The position numbers and the translations under genes are program-made. A stretch of 64,000 nucleotides of DNA from NCBI GenBank assembly GCA_907164885.2, contig OU015493.1, positions 117,613,693-117,677,692 on the forward strand, given 5' to 3'. The stretch comes from Dolomedes plantarius. Lineage: Eukaryota; Arthropoda; Arachnida; Araneae; Dolomedidae. The notes below the pieces were generated by a model. The model saw only the letters and a program-made list of their open reading frames with translations. It was not told the origin of the DNA and did no database searches. Shown here in pieces: positions 10,201-21,169 of this stretch; within the stretch, counting starts at the first letter, position 1, and the number at the start of each line of letters is the position of its first letter.

Positions 10201-11090
10201 AATGGCGACCCTTGCGGGTAAGTGGCAAATATGTAAATAAGCGAGGATGTGAATTAAGTAATGATAGCAAAGATGCTCAACCTGAGGCTTCTGTCAATGT
10301 AGCTCGGGTCCGTTCCTTCAGTCGCTATAACTGCTTATACACAATTAGTCCGAATATTGTTCGCAGGGCACTGTACACCTCAGTTCTACTAAAAGAGTTC
10401 TGGATCTCGTAAGTCGATGATCACTCAGGAGTTCTCTTCCAATGCTCCACGTCGGCCCGCAGGTCTGTCGGCATTGGTCGTCGGTCATATGGCTGTATCT
10501 CAACACCTCGTAGAAACTTTCGTTTTTGAAACTCTGATCTCCGTTGGTTCCTTCAACTAGCAACTATTGTATGGTATGTTACAAACTTGTTCAGGTAGTG
10601 GTCCTGCAGCATTAGTCTTACTCGTTCTTTCTCATTCTTTTGTCGTGCAGTTGATACTTCGTCTTTATTTGCGAACACTTCGCTGGGTATTCAATCTTTT
10701 TCGTTGTCTTAGGCTTCTCGTCCGCCCTGTTGCAGCTTAGTTTTTTTTTCTTTTTCTAGTAGGGGCTCCCTTGAAACGCTCCAACATGGTATATATATTT
10801 CCTTCTTTCTTTTTCTTATTGACTGTGGCCTTACCGCATTTCTATTCGCTCGTAACACCCGTTATCGGGATGAGGGATGGGTCATTCCTCTCATATGTTA
10901 CGTTCCCGATCCTATTCGCTGCATAGGTTGCATATTAAGTGTTCGTGGTGCATTTTAATTGGTTCTGGTGCATGCCCCTGTATGGAACACTTTCTCACCG
11001 GGTAGCGTCCTTTTTTCTTCGACCTTCGACCTCAGCTTTATAGATGTCTCCTTAATTCTCGATGTTTTATGTTACCTTATGTTACCTTAA
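10201..11090. other. Mixed-composition sequence, no gene recognised
   Basis: Slightly GC-richer than its surroundings, with pyrimidine-rich runs near 10741-10820. It may be the internal remnant of an LTR element (see the TGGCGACC motif at its left edge), but no reverse transcriptase, integrase or gag motif is visible in any frame. A short tandem array of tgttaccttaa lies at about 11068-11105. Confidence 0.4.
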
Positions 11091-11091
11091 T

Positions 11092-11471
11092 GTTACCTTA
11101 ATGTTAACCTATGGAGAAAATTTGTCGACTATTTACAGCTACATAAATGCTGATTTTCCAATAAAAAATGGTACTTTCAGATAGCCTGAACTTTTCTGCA
11201 CCTTGCAACAGGATTCATTTTATAAATTTCGCCCACCAAAGGAATTTATGGGCGTTTAAAATACACTATACCAGAATTTTTCTCCGAATAATTTAAATTC
11301 TAAAATATTAATTGCATTTTTAATGCAAACGAAAAATTCCCCAAAGTGTAAAATTTCTTTCTCTATTACGGAGTACATTTTTAAAAAAATCTTTAAATCC
11401 AAGCCCGCAATCCTAGGACACATTTTCTCCATCGGTTAACATTGAGGTGAGCGAATCCAATAGGGTTAATA
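11092..11471 (+). mobile_element. Small TIR-bearing non-autonomous repeat, copy 1
   Basis: About 375 bp with ends that are inverted copies of one another: the left reads taccttaatgttaacctatg and continues gagaaaatttgtc, and the right end reads the same pattern on the other strand (tgttaaccgatggagaaaat). An inverted relative is present near 46.95-47.29 kb. No ORF. This fits a MITE; the superfamily is unknown. Confidence 0.6.
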
Positions 11472-11934
11472 TACAACAGCCTTAAGACTGTTCTTTGTTT
11501 CAGCATCAGCATTGCTGTTTTGATGTCCTTTTTCATGTTATTTTTGTAGAACCTAAGGGCCTTCATCTCGGAGCTTGCGAAAATTTATCCATTAGGAAAT
11601 GATATCATCGTGACATACATATTTGTAATATCTACCAATGACCGCTAATTCCGATTACAAATATACGTCATGATGGCATATTTGTTCGGTGAAATTTGTG
11701 TGTACCTCTATCAAAGAATTGTTTGCCTATTTTATAATCCCCCCTCCCTTTAGGAGGGAGTTATTAGAATCACCAACTGGGAAAGGTCGACTTTTGTGAT
11801 TTCTGAAAGTTTGCAGAAACCAAGATGGCCTGAAGAACTTTGATAAAAACACAAACTCAAATTAATTATAGGAACTTGTATGAGTCATTTTACGCGTTGA
11901 TACAGATAATGGATATGTAGTACTACAACAGGCC

Positions 11935-12798
11935 CCGCATTTTTTTCCATCTGTTCCGATTGGTTACGCAGCTTACATGAAAGAAACTCATGAGAACATG
12001 AAGCAACTGTTATGCACAGTAAACTATAACAAGTTTAAGTGGCAAATTTCCGGTGATCTGAATATCATTGCCATATTACTTGGCTTGCAAGAAGGTTATG
12101 CCAAATTCTGTTGCTTTTTGTGTTTATGCGACAGCCGTGCAAGGGCACGTCACTACAGATAGAGGGATTGGCCTGTGCATCAATCAGTTAATCATGGAAC
12201 ACACAATGTTTTATATGAACCACTCGTCGAATCAAGCAAAATTATACTCCCTGCTCTTCATGTAAAACTGGGCTTTATGAAAAACTTCGTAAAAACGATA
12301 GATATGACTGGGGAAGCATTTTTGTATTTGTCTACGAAATTTCCACGTCTCAGTGAAGCCAAAATAAAAGAGGGGTTTTTCGTTGGTCCACAGATACGCA
12401 AACTGTTTAAGGATGAACATTTCAATAATATTCTCAAAGGTGAGGAGAAGTTAGCCTGGGATTTCTTTGTTCAAGTGTCCAAAAACTTCCTTGGAGATAA
12501 TAAGCCAGAAAACTATAAGGATCTTGTAGAAAATCTTCTGCAGTGCTACGATAGACTGGAGTGTAACATGTCTTTAAAGTTACACTTCTTACATTCTCAC
12601 TTGGACTTCTTCCACGAAAACTGTGGTGCTGTTAGCGACAAACATGGCGAACTCTTCCACCAACAAATTTCGGACATGGAAGAAAGATACCAGGGAAAGT
12701 GGAGTGAAACAATGTTAGCGGATTACTGCTGGACGATCATCAGGGAATCACCAGCAACAGAGTACAAAAGGCAGGCAAAGCGATTGCGCCATCAGTGA
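11935..12798 (+). pseudogene. Remnant of an arthropod-wide repeat protein (unnamed family)
   Basis: A single frame encodes about 280 residues, interrupted by TAG at 12160-12162, and open upstream of the Met at 11977 (FFPSVPIGYAAYM). Recognisable blocks are SGDLNIIAILLGLQEGYAKFC, YEPLVESSKIILPALHVKLG, FPRLSEAKIKEGFFVGPQ, LHFLHSHLDFFHENCG, and GELFHQQISDMEERYQGKWS followed by LADYCW. From memory, proteins with this order are highly multiplied in arachnid, aphid and cnidarian genomes and behave like a transposon-derived family; I do not know a domain name. The nonsense codon and missing N-terminus make it a pseudogene. It has its own continuation in no other frame. Confidence 0.7.
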
Positions 12799-13394
12799 CC
12801 TTCCTCCGAGGGAGAACTACAAGGTAAATACATGCATAGGCTTTTAAGGGCAATTCTGAAAAGCTTCACTAACCAAAAAACGAGAGCTAAACTTCCATTT
12901 TCATTATCATTTCTGTGTTCAGCACCCTTGAAAACATAAAGATGAACTGTTTTCATCAATGTTACAGAAAAAAAGTTAAATTTTGTTGGCTAGTGTAATT
13001 TGAGTATTATGGAATTTAAATCGCCATTGGCTGGAATAAGGTTTTGACAAAAAGCAATTGTTTTACTAATAAACTTAAGTACTCTTCTTCAATCTCCTTA
13101 AAATGGCAAGGGAACCGCATTTGTCTTCAGTCACATCTTGCTTTAAAATTGTATTTCCAGGCGTTTTAGTAATAAATGGTATATATCCAGAATAGAGGTA
13201 CAATCCTGCTGTTGACTAAGTATCTGCTTTCCAACGTTCCTCTGGAGGTTCCATCAAAACCCTATCAGGAAGTTCGCCAGGCGTTTCCATGCATTTTTGC
13301 TGTAGTAGTATTGCCCTTTATTCAACCACTACATTAATCGAAATACATGTTTGTTATATCCTTTCGGATTGTTTTGTAGTTAACCAAGGGAGGG
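12799..13394. other. AT-rich gap before the piggyBac element
   Basis: No coding motif on either strand. It ends with a TTAA at 13380-13383, 11 bp before the first base of the piggyBac TIR. Confidence 0.5.
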
Positions 13395-13727
13395 CCCTCT
13401 GAAGACCATAGCCGGCCGAGCCGGCCCATCATTCAGAAGTCCAGCCGGCCGGCCGAAACTCTCCTAAATTTCCTTCCCCCTCTTGTGCCTGCTAGGTGGT
13501 CATTTTACCAATCGTTCAATGTCACCGCACAGTTGTTATCTTTTCTGTTCATCTTCTATTATTGTCTAGAACCTGTCCCCGCTTACTTTATGACCGGATG
13601 CTGAGAGGGGACTTTTGGAACTGGTGCACAATTTTAGCATAGTTCTTTCTGTCCAGTCGCTTTCATTTTGAGATCTAGTGCATTCAGATTACATTTTTAG
13701 ATATTCCTAATTTATTTTATTTTTAAA

Positions 13728-15447
13728 ATGAGTAGATATCGTAAATTTTTGAGCCAGGAAGATATAGATGCGATCCTCTTTGTGGACACAGATGAGTCCG
13801 ATTTAGAATTAGAGGATGATGATGGATGGGATGAAAATAGCAGGCTTGAAAATGACGAAAATAATTTAGATTTAGAAGTTGAAGATTTAAATGACAGTGC
13901 AATAAGTGATCAACTTGAGGATAATAAAATTGAAAACATCGGTTGGGTTAATTGTGTAGAAAATACAAAAATGGATTTTACAGAATTTTTCTGTCATGCT
14001 GGTCCAGTTCATAATTTGCCTGTAGGATCATTCAGTCTAAGAAAAGTCCTCTCCAATTTCTTAGGCTGTTTATGACTGATCAAATAATGGATAAAATACG
14101 CATAAACACAAATAAATATGCAGAATTTTGTGCAAGAAAGCGTGGATTTGAAGATGCTGCCTGGTCTCCTATAGACAATATCAAAGAATTATGGGCATTT
14201 TTTGCTGTGTTATTAATTATGAGCATAAATCACCTTCCTAGAATTTCCGATTACTGGTCATCGAATCCTATTTTAGGAAATGAAATGATAAAAAAAATGA
14301 TGAGCCGGAACAGATTTAAGAAAATAAAACATTATTTCCACTTGTCTGACAGGGAGTCCGATAAAAACAGAGATGATTAAAATTTCACATACACGCAAAA
14401 TTTGGAGCCTCTTATGTCTGAATTGAAGGAAAAAAGTCTCCAGCACTTTCACCCATATAAAAAAATTTCAATTGATGAAGCTTTCGTGAAATTTAAAGGC
14501 AGGCTGGGAATAGTTCAGTACATGCCTCTAAAACCCGATAAAATAGGTTTAAAATTATGGATGATGTGTACGTCCCATTTAGGATACACGCTGAACTTTG
14601 AACTGTACAGTGGAAAAATGGAAAAATGGAAAGATCAAATAAAGGACTTGGATATGATGTCGTTCATCATCTCACGAATTCATTAAAAAATAAAGGTCAT
14701 GATATTTATTTTGACCGATTTTTTACAAGTGTTGACCTAATGATCGATTTGCACAAAAAAGGATTAGGGGCATGTGGTACAGTTATGACCAACAGAAAGA
14801 AAATGCCAAGTGAGATCAAAAATCTTAAATTGAAAAATAGTATTGAAAGTAAATATTTTCAATGTGTACAAATTCCTAATTTGCTGTGTACAGTATGGTT
14901 AGATAAAAAACAGATCACCATGCTGTCTACTAATGTAAAAAATAACATCTGCAAGGTATTTAGAAGAAAAGGAGCTGAAAAACATCTTGTTCCCTGTCCC
15001 TTTTCTTTTGCTATGTATAATAAAAATATGGGTGGTGATGATTTAGCTGACCAACGTCGAAAATATTTTACATCAGCTAGAAAATCATGTAAGTGGTGGG
15101 TCTATTTGTTTTCATTCCTTTTAGACACAGCTGTGAATAATGCATATATTATTTATCTAACTACCAACTGTCCATTGCCAAAGCAAACATTTCAATTGCA
15201 TGATTTCAAGCTGAAAATCCTTGAAGAATTGGGAAATAATATCAATTCACAGAAAAGGAAACGTGTTGTTCTAAATGAGATAGAATCCATTGTTCATCAG
15301 CATGTACGTCAAAAAATAAACTGGCGCAAGCGCACGCGCGTTTCCTGTAGAAAAAGTGGAAGGAAAACACTTTCTGGAGGACAAGTCGAAAGTTCTTGGG
15401 AATGCAGCATCTGCAGATTGTGTCTATGCAAAATTTGTTTTGCATAA
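13728..15447 (+). pseudogene. piggyBac-type transposase with three breaks
   Basis: The N-terminus (MSRYRKFLSQEDIDAIL) is acidic, as is usual. Reading moves from frame 3 to frame 2 at about 14065, meets a TAA at 14378-14380 in that frame, then moves to frame 1 at about 14620-14640, beside a short ggaaaaat duplication. Catalytic Asp positions are visible: SIDEAFVKFKG, YFDRFFTS and GGDDLADQ. KWWVYLFSFLLD and a C-terminal cysteine-rich tail (CSICRLCLCKICF) complete the family plan. Family role: excision and TTAA-specific insertion. Not functional here. Confidence 0.9.
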
Positions 15448-15813
15448 TTTAAGACCATTTCTGCATAAGATTTGCGTAGTAAATTTATGAAACTGAGGGT
15501 GGTACTACATATAAAAAAACCTTTTTTATCTGCACTAAAAAATTATAAATACACAAAATTCAAATAATAAAAAAAGTTACTATAGCGCTGAACATCTAAC
15601 AATATTATAAAAGAAATAGTTTCAGGCGAAGCTTAGTTACACCTTTTGAAACAGAAAAAACACCACTAATCTTTTATTGAATAAATGGCACTTTTCTCAT
15701 GAGGAATATGAAAGCAAGATACCCGAATGTTAAGTCAGTTAAAATTATGGATAAGAAAAGACAAAATATGAAGATTAATTTTATATGTTCTATTAAAACT
15801 CATGATAGTAGTG

Positions 15814-15990
15814 CAGTGGCGCACCCAGGATATTTTCTTGGGGGGGGGCCGAGATGAATGGATAAAAATATTTATAATGCATGAGGGGGGGCGAGATGAA
15901 CGAATAAAAATATTTATAATGCAAAATCAATGTTTCTACTTCTTTGGGGGGGGCAGGGCCCCCTGCCCCCCCCCCTTGGGTGCGCCACTG
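15814..15990 (+). mobile_element. hAT-type MITE, 177 bp, with exact 8 bp target duplication
   Basis: Ends are CAGTGGCGCACCCAGG and CCTTGGGTGCGCCACTG. TAGTAGTG flanks it on both sides (15806-15813 and 15991-15998), the 8 bp duplication typical of hAT. Inside are two tandem copies of about 40 bp (cgagatgaa.g.ataaaaat) and several G or C runs. Inserted in the 3' part of the piggyBac element, so younger than it. Confidence 0.88.
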
Positions 15991-16551
15991 TAGTAGTGAT
16001 AGAGACGTTTTTTCAAGAAAATAAAAAAAACTGCTCAAGTGATACCCCCGTTTCAACAACCCCACCCCCCATCTCCATCAATGTTAGAAAAAATCAACGG
16101 TAGGTGGGAAATCCAAGATTTTACGAAGGTAACAAGCATCTACTTTTGATCTCAAATGCTGTGCCACTCTTTCAGCTAGGATTTGGGGGGGGGGGGATAA
16201 AAATCATCTTTTTAATTTTTTTTTATAGCTTTCTTGCATTTGCAACCTTAGACAATTATCGCTTTTATCACCGTTTAGCTGCACTTGTATTAAAAATGTA
16301 AATTTTCATTACCAAAAAATTTGAAACATTACCTCTATGTATGTGTTATATGAAAGATTAATAGTGCATGGTTTTGACATATTATCAGTATTTATTTCAA
16401 TATAATATTGCTATAATATATCTTTTATCGTTTAAAAATTAAATTTCATATTATAAAATTTTTCATTTAAAAAAATGGCATATACTGGAACATTAATCAT
16501 TTGTAATTATTAACAGTTTATTGGAAAAGTTAAATAAAATAATGCCAAAAG

Positions 16552-16583
16552 TTATATATATATATATATAGTGTGTGTGTGTG
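16552..16583. repeat. (TA)n-(GT)n compound microsatellite
   Basis: A short TA run followed by about seven GT units. Confidence 0.9.
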
Positions 16584-16982
16584 AATATAGAATTTAATGC
16601 GTTTAAATGAACCAAATTAAAGTAATATACTAAACATAGACTTCGTGTTCAGTATGTTGTAAAAATATTCATTTCAAATCAGATTATAAAAAAGAGACGT
16701 GCTGCTAAAATCAGACATTCAATCACTTGCACATTTCTGCTTTCCGTTAGAAAGATGTCCTCACGTGTCTAATCTATCTTTCACTGAATTTCTCAACCTC
16801 TGTTGTCTGTCACCCCACCTTGACAAATTTCAGTACAATAGTCAGAATGTTCTGTGGGGGAAGGAAAAGTGGATTTCAGTCTTGGGCCGGTTCGGTCTTT
16901 TGGGGTAACCTGCAAAATGGGCCTCCGGTCGTTAGAGGGTTAAGAAAAAGTAATATTTTCTCTTAAACTACTAAATCTATGC

Positions 16983-17190
16983 TGCTACCACTCAAAAGGC
17001 TGAACTCATTGCAGATTATCTTAGAAGCCAGTTTGAACCTCACCATGATATCTTAGACCACAATACCTATTAGCAAGTAATATCTCGCATAGAACAGTTC
17101 CTACTTACTCTCTCTACAAATTCACTTGAACCCACCTGTCCCTCTGAAATTATGACCTACATAGATAAACTTAAAAGAAATAAATCGTCG

Positions 17191-17192
<2 letters not shown>
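16983..17192 (+). pseudogene. LINE (non-LTR retrotransposon) fragment, endonuclease-RT linker
   Basis: One frame reads TQKAELIADYLRSQFEPHH, then a TAG near 17074, then QVISRIEQFLLT, PTCPSEIMTYIDKLKRNKSSG. The pattern of KAE..ADYL..QF, then P.EI...I..LK..KSSG, is the start of the reverse transcriptase of jockey- or RTE-like LINEs. It is cut off by the (TA)n tract exactly where PGxDG would follow. Confidence 0.72.

Positions 17193-17240
<48 letters not shown>
17193..17240. repeat. (TA)n microsatellite
   Basis: 48 bp of TA truncating the LINE fragment. Confidence 0.97.
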
Positions 17241-17241
<1 letters not shown>

Positions 17242-17700
17242 TCGCTGAATACCTGTACTTCGCTATGGAGTACATTCAAACTAAATACAACGGTCAATGT
17301 ATGCAAATAATGCCAAATATACCCACTAAACACAGAGGCATCGGGCCGGGGACGGAAGATTCCGGCCAGCCGATTTCTCCACTGCCGGGCCGGCGCATTA
17401 GGTCAGTATCGGATCCGTCACGGGAGTGTCCTCTCGCCCGCAACTATCCCGTCGAGTGCGGGGCCGATTCCGGTAAGAATCGAGGCATCGTTCATCCGAT
17501 TACTAACCGTGAGGCAGCCGCGAGCAACCCATCAATGCGGACACAAAGCCGCCCCGTAACCAGAGGTTGAAGGGCCGCTTACAATAATAATTGGTGTCGA
17601 CATACCGTTATCTACCCATCTCGTAAACAGCAATGTGCCGTAGGTCCGAGCATCCTGCCGGCATTCTACCAGAATCGGACCGCCGGCATTTTTTCAAAGT
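17241..17700. other. GC-rich island, unidentified
   Basis: From about 17335 to 17700 the sequence is much richer in G and C than the flanks (cgggccggggacgg, ctgccgggccggcgc, cggaccgccggcat). Its plus-strand ORF at 17265-17570 (101 codons) has no family motif. It could be part of a repeat of foreign composition. Confidence 0.4.
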
Positions 17701-18480
17701 TTTTTGTAGGACCCTTTCGTTTATATGCTTATTTTTATTATTTATTACATTGACGAATAACCTCTGATATCAACCCTTTCACTTTTATTATTATTGTTTT
17801 AGCCTTCATATTTCTAGTATTCTTTCCAGTTTTTCCTTATGCATTTTTAGGTATTACCAAATACTGATCTTTGCTATAACCTAAAAATTTGCATATGAAT
17901 CCCAAGTTTATTTGTTAGAACAAAACCTCATTTTGTATTAAGATACATTTACCCAAATTTGAAAGTTAAGATAACATTAATACCAACCATTAAAGCTAAA
18001 TCTATCTTTCCATTCGATCTAAGATACCCGTTTTTTTTTTTTATTTAGAATGAGATATAGTATGTAAAACAGTATTATATATTTATTCTTTCCATTCATA
18101 TTATTGCATTTCATCCGAAGAAATGCAACATAAATCCATGTTTTTAATAATTAACCCCAAAAATGTGTACTTCCCCAGTATAAAATTTATTAACATAATT
18201 TGATAAATTTATAAACATAAATTTGATAAATTCATTTTTCAAAACTTGAGTAATGTTTAGTGTGATATCATGAAACCCGTACTCAAACCTTTGTGAGCTT
18301 ATGAAAACTTGCTCAGGAGAATTTATTTAAATTATTTTTTGGTGTAGAGTTAATAAATGCTCTACAGATAAGAAAATTATTTTTTGCATAGTTTTGTGAA
18401 TTAAAGAGTAATTTACTAAATTCTTATAAGTCATTTTTTTAAAATATTTTCTTTTATATTATATAGGACATTCAATATCC
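17701..18480. other. AT-rich sequence, no gene recognised
   Basis: No family motif on either strand. The only structure is the left member of a 100 bp direct repeat (18320-18425). Confidence 0.4.
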
Positions 18481-18930
18481 AACACTTCGTAGTACTATTT
18501 TTGAGAAATAGCACTAAGATAGTAATATTTCTCAAAAATAGTACTATGATAGTAATATTTCTTAAAATTACGCAATAGAAGATAATTATAGAATCACATG
18601 CTTTTAAATACAGAAAAGAGCTGGTTTAAAATAAAAATAGTTTATTTAGAAAGTACAGAGCACATTTACACAATTTTTTTCTATATTTTCTACAAAACAG
18701 GATCCTTTCGCTGTAGCTCTACCCCATCTTTACAGCATCTAGGGAAAAAAAGAAAGAGAAAATCAGTTCATAAATTTATGTGAAAGGAAAATAACTCCCA
18801 TCCCCTTATATAATTTATGAATCAAAAGAAGAATTTATTTAAATTATTTTTTGATGTAGAGTTAGTCAATGCTCTGCAGATAAGAAAATTAGTTTTTGCA
18901 TAGTTTTGTACATTAAAAGGTAATTTATTG
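18320..18930. repeat. Direct repeat pair of ~100 bp
   Basis: Bases 18320-18425 and 18830-18930 share gaatttatttaaattatttt, then g.tgtagagtta..aatgctct.cagataagaaaatta, then tttttgcatagttttgt. The copies are in the same orientation about 510 bp apart. An 18490-18546 hairpin and an unremarkable AT-rich stretch lie between them. Confidence 0.7.
18490..18546. repeat. Perfect inverted repeat, 21 bp arms
   Basis: Left arm TAGTACTATTTTTGAGAAATA, of which 18490-18510 is the extent, pairs with 18526-18546 across a 15-base loop. A third, partial copy of the right arm (gatagtaatatttctt) follows. Confidence 0.85.
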
Positions 18931-19126
18931 TTGTAAAAATAGTTGATTGTTGAAAGTAGTTGAAAAAATTCATTGTTGATAAAGTAGAATTAATTGAATC
19001 CAATTAGGAAATATAAATTCTGAGACAGGGGTTTAAAAAAACTTCACATAAAACAGCACTCAACACATGAGTGCAGTTTTAAATCTGTTGTCATTTTATT
19101 GATAACTACTTCCAAGAAGTAAATTC

Positions 19127-19952
19127 CTACCACATTTTTTTGTAAAACCAATTACATACTGTGAAAACTACATCATGTAATAAATATTTACTTGATTAAA
19201 TAAATATACTAATAGAAAATAGTTATTAAAGAGTATTCCCCTTTTCACTAAATTTCTCTCTGTACAGTAGAAAATCCAACCATGTCGATTAATTTGTTAT
19301 TATAGATATAAATAAAATAGGGTAGATTGCCTTGATAAGAGTACAATAATAAGCTTTTAATGTTGAGCATATTTTCAGCTCAACATTGAAAGCTGAATCA
19401 GAGACTTGTCTAGAATGATACCAAAATTTCCTCTTCAATATTGAGAATAATGCTGTTGAAAGTAAAGAAACACAAGAATAAAGATTGAATGCTAAGTAAA
19501 ACATTAGCATACAAAGTCTTAAATTTCTAAATCTGATTACAACATGCCATAGAGAGCATTAATACAGATGCTGGGTCAGATTTAGAAATTTAAGATTTTA
19601 TATGCTAATGTTTTATTTAGTATTCAATCTTCATTCTTGTGTTCTTTACCTTAATGTGATAATATTCTCGATAGTTAAGAGAAAATTTTGTTGTCATTTT
19701 AGATAAGTCTCAAGTCAGCTTTCAATGTTGTTTATTATTGTACTCTATCAAGGCATTCTACTCTATTTTATTTATATCTGTAATAACTAATCATTTAATC
19801 GACAGGATTAAATTTCATACTGTACTGAGGGAGAAAATTAGTGAAAAGGGCAAATAATCTTTAACAACTATTCTATTACTATATTAATGAATAAAGTAAA
19901 CATTTATTACATGATGAAGCTTTCACAGTAATTTTTACAAAAAATGTGGTAG
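19127..19952. repeat. Large foldback: ~400 bp imperfect arms, 39 bp loop
   Basis: Left arm 19127-19536 and right arm 19576-19952 are reverse complements with scattered differences. Matching blocks include ctaccacattttttgtaaaa with its complement near 19935-19952, catgtaataaat with 19903-19914, and the inner edge aaatttctaaatctga with 19576-19592. A transcript would form a long hairpin. No transposase or target duplication is visible. Confidence 0.8.
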
Positions 19953-21169
19953 AAAGTCATTTGGGATACTAAAGATAATTTTAGGTCTTAGACTTAAAGA
20001 TACTAAAGAATAAAATTAAGTTTTAGCAGTAAATTTAATTGAAGTAACATTACATTAACCAAAAGGTATTAAATACATAATGACTTTTTTAAATACGTCA
20101 TCAAGTATTAGAATAATATCCTCCATAATTCCAGCTTCAATAACTAATTGAATCTTTTGTATTACCAGCAGTAATATTAGAAACTGTCCAACAGACTTCC
20201 TGAAATGAATAAAAATAAATATATCATAACACAAGTCAAGCTGTTAAATTATAATCAGAAAAATTTCTCCACATGAATTTTCAAATCAGATTGAGTGAAA
20301 ATTACACATAATGGAATATGTACTGAGCATATAATTTAATACCAAAAATTGCATGGTGATTAAAAGTTGAGAAGTAATCAGACTTTCAATGTGCTGAATA
20401 TGTTTAGCACAATATTTAAATAAGACTTTAATATACATGAACTAGATACATGAACTACTACCTCACAAAACTTCCAAGAAACAATTTCAACTAACTATTG
20501 TATAACTTTCCATATAATTTGGCTTTCCATAAAACTCCAACTGATGTTCAGAATCAGTTGAGTTATTTTTCAGGCACAACTTTATCAACATATTTAATTA
20601 TGAAACTTTGAGAAAGTAAAGACAATTTACAATGCATTTCCCCCCATTTTTTAAACAGCTAAACAAGATGCTCAGTGGAATTTTAAAAAATTTAGCACAA
20701 TTGAATATTTGACAAGGAAATAAATGAAATTCTAAGCATAATGCAACAATTTAAAGAACAACATAAAACAGATGCTGTCTATGTTTTTTTTTTTCATTAA
20801 CCCAAAGCTCATGCTTAACTTGAAGAGTTCAAAATCAATGGGGAGGAAAAAAATGTGCTAATCAGAATTTTTGAAAAAATTCCATATTACATGCCATATA
20901 CGAGATGAGGCACTAGTTCCCAGACATACACTTAACTAAAGTTTAGATTTAATGAGTTTCTAACTCTTAATTTTAGGATAGTAAAACATAGTTATGTCAA
21001 CTGGCTAATGTGTGCATGTGCATGTGAGAAAGCACATAATAGATATATTTAAGATAAAGTACTAAAGATATTTTTTTACTACCTTCATCTCTAATAACAC
21101 AGATAAAAGTGATTTCAAACACGATACAAATTATAAAATTAAGGGGCTAGGGTTTAAAGTCTAAGCTTC
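19953..21169. other. AT-rich sequence, no gene recognised
   Basis: Between the foldback and the P-like transposase remnant. The last few hundred bases may be the degraded 3' end of that element; nothing is recognisable. Confidence 0.4.

Larger units (their letters stand above)
13395..16939 (+). mobile_element. Decayed piggyBac-superfamily transposon
   Basis: The left end CCCTCTGAAGACC (13395) and the right end GGTCGTTAGAGGG (16927-16939) are inverted copies. A TTAA directly follows the right end at 16940-16943; on the left the nearest TTAA is 11 bp away, so that junction has been disturbed. Subterminal CCGGCC-rich sequence is present near both ends (13410-13460 and 16880-16930). The element is 3.5 kb and carries a hAT MITE at 15814-15990. 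TTAA target and the encoded protein define piggyBac. Confidence 0.82.
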
